Source: Plasmodium relictum | Lineage: Eukaryota; Apicomplexa; Aconoidasida; Haemosporida; Plasmodiidae | Assembly (NCBI RefSeq): GCF_900005765.1 | Contig: NC_041689.1 | Span: forward strand, 1,364,001-1,428,000 | Direction: 5' to 3' | Length of the DNA: 64,000 bases | Shown here: one piece after another, positions 10,125 through 21,834 of the stretch | How the letters are laid out: each line of letters starts with the position of its first letter | Numbering within the stretch: position 1 is the first letter of the stretch | The notes under the pieces: generated by a model | Told to the model about the DNA's origin: nothing | What the model saw: the letters and a program-made list of their open reading frames with translations, nothing else | Databases searched by the model: none | Made by a program: the position numbers and the translations under genes

Positions 10125-11181
10125 ATTATAACATATATATATATCAATTAAAAAAAAAATAAATAAAAAGAAAAATAAAAAATTAAAATAAAATAGAAAT
10201 AAACAAAAAAAAAAAAAAAATAAAATAAAATATATAAACTGTTACGTATAAGTTACATTTAAATATATTTTATGCATAAAAAAATATTAAGATGGCCTAT
10301 ACTTATTAAAGCATGCTTATTTATTTTTACTTTTTTTGGTATGAATTACAAGCTTGGAATCATCAAATTCCTTTTTATTTTTATATGATTCCAATTAATT
10401 GAATTATTATTTTGATTACTCATTTAACTTAATATTTTTGTGATTAAATAAATTATTATTTTCCTTTATTTTTGTTTCCCTTTTATTTTCGCTACAAACA
10501 TTTTTTTTTTTTTTTGTGTCGCTTTACTCTTTTTTGTAAAATTGCCAAACGGGAAAAAAAAAAAATACGTGTATATAAATATGTACCATTTTATATAAAT
10601 ATTATTGCATATTTTTAAATATAATTAATTCCTCTTTTTTTTTTTTTTTTTTTTTTTTTGTTAAAAATAACTTTTTTAAGTATTATTTTTATGTAAATTT
10701 TCAATAATAAAAAAAAAATTAGGTAAAATATTGTCTTTGCAACACTTAAAATTTATAGTAATGATTAAAAAAATTTTATGCAGATTAATTTATTTTAAAA
10801 ATAATAAATTTTTTTATATATTTTTTTTTTAGTTTTTAATTTATTATATTTAATTTTTTTTTTTTTTTTATGCAAATATATGTATGTGTAAGATATTATT
10901 ACTTTAAAATTATAATAAAACATAAAAAATATGCTTTATCTAAAGTAGTTTCCCTGATTGTATATACATACTATTCTTATTTTATATAAAATATTATTCA
11001 AATTAATAATATTTTCTTTAAATTTTTTTATCTAAATCATTAAAACAAAGCATCATTTTTTAATATATAGTTAACGTTATATGTAGTTTTTTTTTTTCAG
11101 AGTGTTATTAGGACAAGATAGTTATTTTATATGAATTTTTTTTAAGTGCCTGTTTTAGATTAGTATTTTTATTTTTTTAAA
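10125..11181. other. Divergent intergenic region (TMEM234-like / LRR gene)
   Basis: About 1.06 kb shared by two divergent genes. It contains a perfect 10-bp palindrome AAGCATGCTT (10309-10318), a 10-bp inverted repeat at 10354-10363 / 10385-10394, and long T runs (for example 10635-10660). No gene is supported. Confidence 0.55.
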
Positions 11182-14100
11182 ATGCTGTTAGATTTATCAA
11201 ATTGTAATTTAAGAAGTTTAGAAGATTGTGATATAATATTAGAAAAATTAATTGAATTAAATTCTGATTATACAAGTATAACATATTTGAATGTTTCAAA
11301 CAATTTTATAAAATCTATCAAAGGATTAAGAGCTTTTGAAAATTTGAAAGTTTTAAATATTTCCTATAATGAATTAACATCATTAGAAGATGATTATATT
11401 CCATCATCTACGGAAAAAATAATTGCTGATCATAATTACTTAACAGATATATGCTTTAAAAGTATTAAAAAGAAAAAAAAAAAAAAAGACAGTGAAGAAG
11501 AAGAAGATTATAATGAACAAATAAATAGAGACAGAGATGAAATTAAAAATAAAAAAGAAATAGAAAAGAAAGATGATGTAAATAATTTAGTTAATTGTTT
11601 CAATGACTCATTAAATTCTTCTTTTTATAATACTTTCAATAACAATATAATAAATGAAAAGAGTTTTTATACAAACAAAAATCTTCCCTTAAATAGATTA
11701 ACATATTTAGATGTTAGCTACAATAATATTAAAAAATTAACAACATTTGAAAAATATTTACATGTCATGAACAAAAAAATGAAAAACAAAAATGATTGTT
11801 ATTCAGATGATGTAAACATAAAAAATTATATTTCAAATAAAACAGAACAAGATGTAATGATTTTATTTTTTAATTCTTTAGAAACATTATATTTAAGAGG
11901 AAACAAATTAACTAATTTAAAAGGGTTGAGTGTTTTTAAAAATTTAAAGGTTCTTGATCTTCGTTCAAATCTGATTAACCATCCTGTGCAACTTTTTTAT
12001 ATTCTTGATAATAAAAATTGGCTAAAAAAATATCAAGAAAAAAAAATTCAAAAAAAAAGCAATAGTTATTATTCTTATTTTGTTTATATTTTAAAAAAAT
12101 ATAAAAACCTTAAAAATTTACAAAATATATTTTTACAGGGAAATAAAAATGTCTTAAAACCAAAATATTTATTTATGAATGTATTTAATGTTTTAAGAAA
12201 TATTAATACAAAAAATAAATTAGTCACTGATGTAATTAATGATAGCTCTTCATTTCATACAAAAGATTCTACTATTCAAAAAGAATATTCAAATGACGAA
12301 AAAAGAAAAAAAAAAGATTCATTTGATTCTTTAGCATCAACTACAAGTGAGTTAAATGAAGAGATGAAAGATAATTATGTTCAATTATATCTCAATAAAA
12401 TTCAAGAAAAAGTAGAAGATGATGAAGATAATGATGAAAAAAAAGATAAACTGAGACAAAAAAAAAAAAACGAACATGAGGAAAATGAAGATAATGCTAT
12501 AAAAGGAAAAGTTGAAACGAGTGAATATGATACAGAAGAAGATGCTCAAGAGGAAAAACATTATCAACAAAAAAGGAAACAGTATATAAATCGAAAACAA
12601 AAAGACAAAAATGAAGGTTCTAATAAAGAAGAGGAAGAAGAAGAAGAAGAGGAAAAAGAGGAAAAAGAGGAAGAAGGGGAAGAGGAAGAAGAAGAGGAAG
12701 AGGAAGAGGAAGAGGAAGAAGAGGAAGAGGAAGAAGAAGAAGAAGAAGAAGATGAAGATGAAGATGAAGATGAAGATGAAGAAGAAAAAGAAAAAGAAAA
12801 AGATAAAGATAAAAAAGATAAAGAAGAAGAAGATGAAGTAGAAGAAGAGGAAGAGGAAGAGGAAGAGGAAGAGGAAGATGAGGAAGAAGAGGAAGATGAG
12901 GAAGAAGAGGAAGATGAGGAAGAAGAGAAAGATAAAGAAGATGAGGAAGATGAAGAAGATGAGGAAGATGAGGAAGATGAAGAAGATGAAGATGAGGAAG
13001 AAGAAGAAGAAGAAGAAGAAGAAGATGAAGATGAAGATGAGGAAGAAGAAAAAGAAGAAAATGAAAAACAAGAAACCAAAGAATATAAGGAAGGAAAAGA
13101 AGAGAAACAAGAACGAGAAAAAAAACAAAAGATAAAGAACAAAATAAAGAAAAAAGATGAAGATGAAGATGAAAGCGAAGACGAAGAAGATACTAATTAT
13201 GATGAAGAAGATAATAAAGAATATGAAAAAGAAGATAAAGATAAAGATAAAGATAAAGATAAAAATGAAGATGAAAACAATGATTATGATGAAGGAAAAA
13301 ATGGATTAACATTCAATTTGAAAAAAGAAAGCTATGAAACTTTAATCCCACAAAAATACTCAAATGAAAATATAAAAAATTATAATACGAATAAAATATT
13401 ATATCATGATTTAAAAAATAAAAAAAAGAGAGAAATATCTATAAAGATGGAAAGTTCCCATAAAAATAAAGAAAAACTTAATAAAAAAATTGAAAGAGAA
13501 GATAACGGAGATATCAATGATGATAAAACTAGTATGAATGATGATTTCAAAAAAAAACTTTATACTGATGAATATGATGAAGATAACGAAAAAATTGAAA
13601 AATTAATTCAAAACATTAACCTAAATGTAACAAAGAATTCGTCGTATTTAGTTTCTTTTTATAACAAACTTAAAAAAAATATGAACATAAAAAATTATAA
13701 CGATAGTAATAATTACAATCTTAAAAAGAATAATGTAGATACAATCAATAAAAATAGCAAATTGAAAAAATTAAACTTCAATAATATAAAAAAATTAGAT
13801 AAGTTAGATGTTAAATTAAATAAGTATGAAAAGGAAAAAGGAATATTTAATGAAAGAAAAGAAATAAACGAATTTAGAAAAAAAAAATTGAAGCTTTTTA
13901 AAAGTGATGATACAAAGAAATATAAAGAAACAGATGATATTTATAGTAAAAGTGAAGTAAAAGAAAAAAAATCGATTATGAATAATAATGAAAATAAAAA
14001 TTTTATTGATGAAAATATTTATAATGAAAAAAACAGAAATGAAAATTCAACGGAAATAAAATATAATTCTAAACTTAATGAATCTTGTTATACTTCATAT

Positions 14101-17100
14101 GCAAAAAAAGATAATAAATTAGCAAAAATTATTAAAAAAAGAGATAAAAAAAGTTACTGTAATACTCATAATGATGAATACAATAATTTAAATAATAGTT
14201 TAGAAGAAAAGGAAATGAATACAGAAGGAAATGAATTAAGTTACCACTTTTCGTCCACTTTAAAAAATAAAATACCAAATAATGTACTTAAAACAATTTT
14301 AAACAAAAATAATGATATTGACAAGTCTACTTTAACAAATTTTTCTTCTATTGACAGTGATGTTTTTGATAGTGAATGTGAAGAGAATAGTCACCCCTAT
14401 AAAAATGAAAATAAAGAAATATCTGAAGGAGTAAATAATGACAAAATTAAAAATGTTGCAAAAAATATCAATTCAGATAAATTTTTAGAAAAGGGAGAAA
14501 AAAATTTTTACAAGAATAATACCAATTCTAAAAATTCCATATTTGATAGAAAATACTGTTATAAATATAGAGGAAGTGTAATTAATGATAATACAAGTTT
14601 TTGTAACAATGAAACTATAAATAAAAAATACAATGTAATTAACAATAATAGAGAAGTTAAGAAAAAAGAAAGTATAAATTACACAGATAAATACGAAGAT
14701 AAAAAAGGTAAAAGAAATAGTATAGAATGTGAATATGAAGATGTACAAAAAAGAGAAACAAATATCAAGGAGTATGTAAAAGATGACATTTTGAAAGAAA
14801 GAAGAAAAAAAAAGGAAATACAAAATTTGATCATAAATAATAGAAACGAAATAAAAATGTATGATAAAGAAGAGAATGAAACTAATGAAAAAAATAAGAA
14901 TTCAAATGAAAAAATAGAAAAAATGTTCGAAAAAAGTGAAAATGAATGTAAAAAAGATGAAAAAAAAGAAAATATAATAGTTAATATTAAAAGAAAAGAG
15001 GATATAAAAAATGAAAAAGAAAAAAATAAAGAAGTATTCAGAGATATATTAAAAATTGATTTATATAAAAATGAGAAAGCAGAAAATAGTTGCAAAAATA
15101 ATAAAAATAATAAATGTGAATTTTTTAACTCAAAAACAAGAAAATTGAATAATTGTTCATCTTCTATTAAATCTGAATCAACAGATGTAACTGAAAGAAA
15201 TGCAAACAAAGAAAATGTTAGAAAAGATAAATTTTTACTAAAAGATAATTATGTTGATGAAAATAATTTTGAAAATGTAAATAATTTAAATGAACTAGAA
15301 ATTTCCAAAGAAAATAATATATGCACTTATCCTGTCCATTTACAAAATTATGAAATAAAAAATATGAATGAAAGTGTATACAATGAAACTTTTATAAATA
15401 GAAAAAGTAATTATTTGTTATCTAATAATGATGTATCATGTATAAATAAGGATAATTTACTAGAAAATAAAAGCATTAACTCAAAAAATACTTATTTAAT
15501 AAATAATAAAACTAAAAATGATGAAAATAATGAAAATAAAAAAATATGTATTATATCAACTAATGAAAAAAATGAATCATTAAGTAGTTTAAATAATTCA
15601 AATAAAATGAAATCGTTAGAAAACTCCAACACTAAAGATTCTAATTTAACCAATAATTTAGCTCTATATCTAAAAGATGTTTGTTTTAAATTAGGAAAAG
15701 AAAAGCAGCATAGTAATATTTTATTAAAGGAAAAAAAAAAATTAGAAAATGAAATAAAATTGTTAAATGAGAATAAACTAAGATATAAAAAAAAAATAAA
15801 AAATCTAGAAAAAAATTATAATGAGAAAAATAAGATTACTAAAAAATATCAGAATATGAACGAAAAATTAAAATCAATTGAGAAAATTAAAATGGATATG
15901 CCAAAAGATGACATAAATTTACAGAACAAATATATTGAAAATACGATGGAACAGTTATATGTAATATTATTAAAATATATATAACTATATAATTTTAAAA
16001 AAAAAAAATTTTTTTTTTTTCTTTTTTAGAATATATTTTACGATACCTTCGGGGGAAAGCATATAATAACCAAAAAGTCCGAGAAATATAAAATAGAAAA
16101 ATGAAATAATTTAAAAAAAAATAGAACAAAATTAAGTGTAATTTTACTCGTTTTTTCTTTTTTTTTATAGAATAGAAAATTTAGCAGATGTATATATTAA
16201 GAAAGAAAAAAAAATGGAAATTCAAATGATTGCACAAAAGAAGGTTAAAAAAAAAAATATATCTTTACCTATATATATATATATTTAATATAGAGAAAAT
16301 TTCAAGGCATAAATAAATATATTTTTTTTCTTTTTTTTTTTTTATTCTTTATAAATTATTCAGGAATTAGATTTATTAAAAAATGTAGAAGAAATAGTTA
16401 AAAAAAAAAATGAATATTACAAAGAATTATTGAAAAAAAATGAAATTATCAAAAGGTATTTGTTTTTTATGATATATTTAATCTAAAACATTTCACTATT
16501 TTATAACTATTTTTATTTACTTATTTATTCTTTTTTTTTAGCTTAAATAGTAATTTAACTGAAATAACAAAAAGTGTTGCTGATATGAAAAATAGCATTA
16601 TTGAAAATGAAAACAAATCAAAAAAACTACTAATAGAATTATCAAGAAAAGATACCTTACTAAAAGATTTAGAAACCAAAAGCAGTTTGATAATTGTAAT
16701 TTATATCCATAAATATATATATTCATTAAATAAAAAGAATTTTTATTTTGAATTAAAAGGCATATTTTATTTTTCTTATTTCTGTTTTTAATAGAGTGAA
16801 AAAGAAAAAAAATTTGAAAAAGAAAGAACACATTTATTAGAACTAATAAATGACAAAGGTAATAAAAATACTCTATATATGTATATCTATTAAAACAATA
16901 GTATTTTATTTATTTATTTTTTTTTTTTTTACCTAAAATGAAATTTTTTAATAGAAGAAAAAATTAAATGTGTAGAACAGTACAAAGATGAAATAAAAAA
17001 CCTTGAAGAAAAATTAAAAAATTATTTAGATAAAAATGTAAATAAAATTAATGACAAAAATTATGAAAAAATTGTTGATAAATTACATGATCAACAAATA

Positions 17101-17488
17101 AAGATGCATTCATTATTAACGCAAAAAGAAAAAATTATAAATGAAAAAAATATACAAATTGAAAATTTGGAATCACAATTACAGTCATGGGCAGATGAAG
17201 CAACAAACTGGATAGTTGTAGCAGACAAGCATACAAAACTTATAAAAAATCACAATATATTAAAAGTAATCTTAAAAAAAAAATATTAGAAAAAATTCAT
17301 AAAATTCTACAAACATCTTTTCTATATCATATAATTTTAATTTACGTATTTTTATTTTAAATATTTTTATTTTCTTTTTTCTGTAGAAAAATTATGAGGA
17401 ATTAAAGTTTAAATATATAATGGATATGAAGTATGTTCAATCAACTAAAAATGAGAAAGTCAAAGAACTTATTCAAAAATTTTCATAA
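11182..17488 (+). CDS. Leucine-rich repeat / acidic tract / coiled-coil protein
   Basis: By my reading there are eight exons: 11182-15960, 16030-16076, 16171-16243, 16364-16455, 16542-16695, 16795-16858, 16955-17265 and 17387-17488. They join in frame to about 1873 residues. Residues 1-90 and about 170-275 hold SDS22-like LRRs (TYLNVSNNFIKSIKGL, LKVLNISYNELTSLED, LETLYLRGNKLTNLKGL, LKVLDLRSNLINHP). Residues about 481-626 form an almost pure Glu/Asp run. A long Lys/Asn/Glu-rich stretch follows. From about residue 1495 to the end there is coiled coil, with a more conserved block near the end (SWADEATNWIVVADKHTKL). LRR plus C-terminal coiled coil resembles centriolar proteins such as LRRCC1/VFL1 or centriolin; that is an architectural analogy only. 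Exon 2 and its weak GTCCGA donor are uncertain; direct joining of 15953 to 16171 is also in frame. Confidence 0.85.
12620..13060 (+). repeat. GAA/GAG/GAT purine-rich microsatellite coding Glu/Asp
   Basis: About 440 bases inside LRR-gene exon 1 made of GAA, GAG and GAT codons, plus some AAA. The plus strand is nearly free of C and has T only in GAT codons and a few others. It encodes a polyacidic tract. The array is imperfect, with blocks such as (GAGGAAGAT)n near 12890-13000. The complementary strand shows open poly-Ser and poly-Phe frames that are artefacts of this repeat. Confidence 0.9.
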
Positions 17489-18213
17489 ATTTAATTCTTT
17501 TGGATTACAAAAAAAAAAAAATAAAATAATATACACTTATATATAAATGTGTAATAATTTTACAGTTTAAAACAAAGAAAAGAAAAATTTTTTAATTTCT
17601 TTTCAAAATAAAAAAAGAACGTATTTTTTCTTATACAATTAATTTTAATATGAAAAATAATTACATACATAATATGTAAAGTATTTTATGATTTTTATAT
17701 TCTTCTTTTTTTTGTGTTATATTTAAAGAATTATTTCCGTTTTAAATTGCTTTCATTTACAATTATTTAAACTTTTCTTTTTTAATTTTTATAAATATTT
17801 TATTTCTTTTTTTTAAATATTGTAAAAACAATTTTAAAAAAGTTATATTTTTCAATAAATAATAAATCAGCATATATAAATTTAAAAAGGAATTTAAAGT
17901 ATTTAAAATTAAACTTAAATGTTAAAGGTGGTTGATTAGGATGTTAATATCTAATTAATATTTAAAAAAAAAAGCAAATGTTAAAAATTCCTTCAAACTT
18001 AAAATATGTGAAGATTACTTTCTTATATAAAATTAAATGCACTTTGAAATATAAATTTATAATAATACATTAAAAACAAAAATAAAAAAAAAATAAAAAA
18101 TACGCCTTTTTTTGCATCTCTTTTTTTTTTTTTTTTTTACTTGAAAATAAGTATATTATCATATTTTAAACATTTTAATTATAAAAATATAAATTTTAGT
18201 ATATACATTTTAT

Positions 18214-18244
<31 letters not shown>

Positions 18245-18524
18245 CTTCTACGTAAGTTTTATTCTATAACAAAATGCATACTTACTATTTTTTTTTTAAG
18301 ATTGTAACGTAAAATCAGTTTCGTCGTTTCCTTTATATATATATATTTATGTTTATATATTTAGCTAATAATTTGCATATTTATTTGTTTATAAATATAT
18401 TTATCGTTCATTCATTAATTTTTTTTATTTTATTTTATTTTACTTTTCCTTTTTCAAAAAATAACCTCGTTAATATCTAAAAAAAAATTTATTTATATAT
18501 ATTTATTTTATTTATTTTTAAAAA
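17489..18524 (+). other. Intergenic, upstream of eIF3L
   Basis: About 1 kb, AT-rich, with (TA)n near 18211-18232 followed by short TACATA repeats and T-rich tracts up to the eIF3L start. No gene seen. Confidence 0.5.
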
Positions 18525-20237
18525 ATGGCTGAAGAAACAGAAATTGAAAATAATATAAATGAAGATAAGCCAGTGAGTTTTGAAGAAGAAGTAGAAACCT
18601 TTTTAATTAATTTACATGATTTTGTGTATCATCGCAATGCTGATGCAATAAAAAAATTATTTGATACTGATTTTTATACTATATCTGAAATATACTTCAA
18701 GAACACTAGATGGCCATCTATTAAATTGGTAGATAATTTTTATAAGCAGAAAAACAGATTTCATAATTTGATTCATTCTTTATATGAAGAGTTATATTAT
18801 CGCCACGTTTTTATAATAAATGATATAACATTAGAAGATCGTAAAAATGCATGGGATAATTATAAATGTTTATTAAATTTTATTTCAACAATATGTACTG
18901 ATTTGTCAGGAGATTCCAATGATAATGTTCTAGTTATGCCACATGTATGGATATATGACTTCTTATCTGAATATGTATATCAATATCAATCCATGTGTCA
19001 TTTCAAGGTAGAATTACTAAAAGAACCTGAAAAAAATTTAAAAGGAATAGATTTTATAATAAAAAATGCTGAAGTGTTTGAAAGTAGTATAGTTTTAGAA
19101 GTACTACATAGTTTATTGTTAAAAGCAGAATTTACTACACTTCCAGAAGAAGAAAAAAGTACCTTTGTTAATAATGTTTTTAGTATTAATAATGATGATT
19201 TAACGAGTAAATATCAATTTGGTTATTTTGCGTGCTGTATTTTATTAAATTTACACGTTTTAATGGGCGATTACCATACTGCTTTAAAATTAATATCCAA
19301 TATAGAATTAAATCATAAAGCTTTGTATTGGAAAGTTACAATATGTCATATCAGTATTTTTTATAATATCGCTTTTTGTTACATGATGTTGAAAAGATAT
19401 AATGATAGTATTAAAATATTATCACAAATATTAATATATTTATCAAAACAAAAAATACATTTATCCAACCAACAAAGATATCAACAAAGTTTAATACATA
19501 AGCTTATCGATAAAATGTATTTAATTATAATTATATGTCACTCTTTAACTAATGCCAGATTAGATGAAACAATTCTGCAACATATAAAAGAAAATTATTC
19601 AAATAAATTTTATGCTTTGCAGTCAGCTAATGAACAAACATATGCTGATTTGTTTTTTAGAGTAGCCCCGAAATTTATTGATCCTTTATCAAATATCAGT
19701 TTTCAATTATTAGCCAATTTTCAAAATCTTCAAAATCAAGCATATAATTCAGATCCAACATTAAGACAAATGTATATTTTTTTAAAAGATGTTACATATC
19801 AAAAAAAAGCTTTTTATTTTATATCTTATGCGAAATTATATCATAATATACAATTGAAAAAATTAGGAGATTTAATGAATTATAAAGATGAAGATGACGA
19901 AAATGTTTGTTCAAATATTATGTGTGTAAAAAATTGCAGCAGACAATTAATATGGAAAGATGGACCTTTATATACAGGAGAAACTATCACATATAATTTT
20001 GGGAGTTCTTTTGATTTCTATATTGACTTAGATATCTTAAATATAAAAACAAAAGCACAGCAGAAAATTTTTATTGATTATTTTGTTCATCAAATAAATA
20101 TGTGTAAAAATCTTTTGAATAACTTACAAGGAAATGGTTCAAATAATATTTACAAAACAAAATATGACCATTTCAGAAGAAAAAATAAAAACAAGAATAA
20201 AAACAAACAGAATAATCTTCAAATAACAGTGGAATAA
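18525..20237 (+). CDS. EIF3L: Eukaryotic translation initiation factor 3 subunit L
   Basis: eIF3L is a PCI-domain subunit of the eIF3 complex, which recruits mRNA to the 40S ribosome. The 570 residues are close to the usual length of about 560. Family-typical stretches are plain: ETFLINLHDFVYHRNADAIK near the N-terminus, SEIYFKNTRWPS, LYEELYYRHVF, WIYDFLSEYVYQYQSM, and the helical-repeat region FGYFACCILLNLHVLMGDY through YWKVTICHISIFYNIAFCYM. The PCI region covers roughly residues 330-520. A short Lys/Asn tail ends the protein. Unlike many neighbours it has hardly any low-complexity insertion, as expected for a conserved complex subunit. Single exon; MAEETE start with A-rich leader directly upstream. 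Confidence 0.96.
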   Translation: MAEETEIENNINEDKPVSFEEEVETFLINLHDFVYHRNADAIKKLFDTDFYTISEIYFKNTRWPSIKLVDNFYKQKNRFHNLIHSLYEELYYRHVFIINDITLEDRKNAWDNYKCLLNFISTICTDLSGDSNDNVLVMPHVWIYDFLSEYVYQYQSMCHFKVELLKEPEKNLKGIDFIIKNAEVFESSIVLEVLHSLLLKAEFTTLPEEEKSTFVNNVFSINNDDLTSKYQFGYFACCILLNLHVLMGDYHTALKLISNIELNHKALYWKVTICHISIFYNIAFCYMMLKRYNDSIKILSQILIYLSKQKIHLSNQQRYQQSLIHKLIDKMYLIIIICHSLTNARLDETILQHIKENYSNKFYALQSANEQTYADLFFRVAPKFIDPLSNISFQLLANFQNLQNQAYNSDPTLRQMYIFLKDVTYQKKAFYFISYAKLYHNIQLKKLGDLMNYKDEDDENVCSNIMCVKNCSRQLIWKDGPLYTGETITYNFGSSFDFYIDLDILNIKTKAQQKIFIDYFVHQINMCKNLLNNLQGNGSNNIYKTKYDHFRRKNKNKNKNKQNNLQITVE

Positions 20238-20912
20238 ATAGTAATATCTTTTGTATATTTTTTTTTTTTTTTAATCGTACTTTTTAAAATTAAGAAATTA
20301 ATGAATAAAAAATCTCCATGTATCTATTAATTATTGCAAAAATAAAATAAACATATATATATATATATTTGTGTAGTAGATTATTATGACTCTTATTTTT
20401 TAATAATTTTAAGATAATTTTTACAATTATATCATTTTTTTCCTTTAAAAGTTAACCTAAAAAAAAAAAAATATAAGAAATAGAACAAAATATATAAAAT
20501 ATTATTGTTTAATATTTTATATTTTTAATTAATTCATTAGCACGTTTTTCTTGGTTTGATGCAATAAAATATTTTTTATTAAAATATTATTTGTTCAAGT
20601 ATTTCCAAAAATATTTCTTACTTTTGTGTTTAATAAAGAGATTATAATTCTTTTATTTTTTATATTTACATGCATTTAACATAAAAATAATTATAATTTT
20701 ACAAGTAAATTTCCTAGTTTAATGTATTTTTAAGAGTTTCATTCGCATTCTCTTAGCGTTACCTTTTAAAAATAAAGGAAATAAAAAAATTAATCTATAA
20801 ATAAAATGTGTACATTTTTTTTTTTTTTATAATTAAAAATATATATATATAATCAAAGATATAAACAGCTTTTAATTTTACTAATTTATTTTTCTGTTTT
20901 CCTTTATTGAAA
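20238..20912 (+). other. Intergenic eIF3L / small membrane protein gene
   Basis: 675 bases, AT-rich. A slightly richer patch occurs near 20735-20765 (GAGTTTCATTCGCATTCTC region). No gene seen. Confidence 0.45.
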
Positions 20913-21408
20913 ATGAGTGAAACGGGTTTTATTTCTTATCCTCCCCCTCAACCAGACTTTTGGATTTATTTTGCCAAATATTTAAGAAATTTCTGGGTTC
21001 AGGTAAAGTAAAATCATATACATACATATATTCACATATATATGTATAAATAAAAATTTGTTTTTTCTTTATTCCCTTATATATATTGTAAAATACTAAA
21101 AAAATTAGTGGGCTATAGTTTTTGTTCCTTTCATTCTTTTCATACTTTACTTGAAATTTACTATGCGTAAGAAAAAAGAAACAAAAAAATTCACTATTTA
21201 TTGTAACAATTTTTTTATATAAAAGTTGCTCAAAATAAAAATTAATACAGCATTTGAATCAAAAATTTTAAATTAAAAAAAAATACATCTAAAATTTAAA
21301 TTGCATATTTTTTTTTTTTTTTCTCTTTTTTTTTGTACTACTGCAGCTTCTTTTCACTTAAATGAAAAAGATCCAGAAGACGATATAGATGTCAGTGGAA
21401 AAAAATAA
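20913..21408 (+). CDS. Small single-pass membrane protein, three exons
   Basis: I infer exons 20913-21002, 21109-21166 and 21347-21408, with GTAAAG and GTAAGA donors and TTAG and GCAG acceptors; all phases agree. The product is 70 residues: MSETGFISYPPPQPDFWIYF opens a Pro-rich N-terminus. A transmembrane helix (about residues 31-48, WAIVFVPFILFILYLKF) follows, then an acidic tail (NEKDPEDDIDVSGKK). The exons are conspicuously less AT-rich than the introns, and the second exon codes exactly the membrane helix. I do not recognise the family. The shape (short, N-terminal soluble, one helix, acidic tail) suits a small subunit of an organelle or ER membrane complex, but nothing shows which. It is convergent with LSM12. 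Confidence 0.8.
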
Positions 21409-21834
21409 ACCAAAAAGACGAACAATTAGAGAAACAAAAGCTTTAAAAATTCATGAGTGTTCTTATAATGATTGTTTAATCTTATACATAAGAAAAAATT
21501 ATTATAAATTTAAAAAAAAAATTATTTTATTTAAAAAAAAAATTTGTAAAATATATATATAGGAAAAAATAAATTATAAATATAATAGGTTTTTGTTATA
21601 ATATATATATATATATATAAACAAGTTCATACATAATTTGATGACTAAGTATAATGATAAAAAGTTCAACAAAAAAATAAAAATATTTTTTTTTTTTATA
21701 TATAAATAAAAGATAAAAATATGTATAAATAATTTAATATTAATATAAGAAATATAGTAAAAGTATTTTGTAATAAAAGAATAGCGAAGCTTTCTTAATT
21801 TATTAAAATATTATGAGACTAATTCTAAGGTATT
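21409..21834. other. Convergent intergenic region
   Basis: 426 bases between converging 3' ends. It has a (TA)n run at about 21601-21619 and poly(A)/poly(T) runs; no gene. Confidence 0.45.

Noticed and set aside
12385-13142. Long minus-strand frames of poly-Ser or poly-Phe, and plus-strand Lys/Arg frames in the same place
   Set aside because: Shadows of the GAA/GAG/GAT repeat in the LRR gene; composition follows from the repeat alone.
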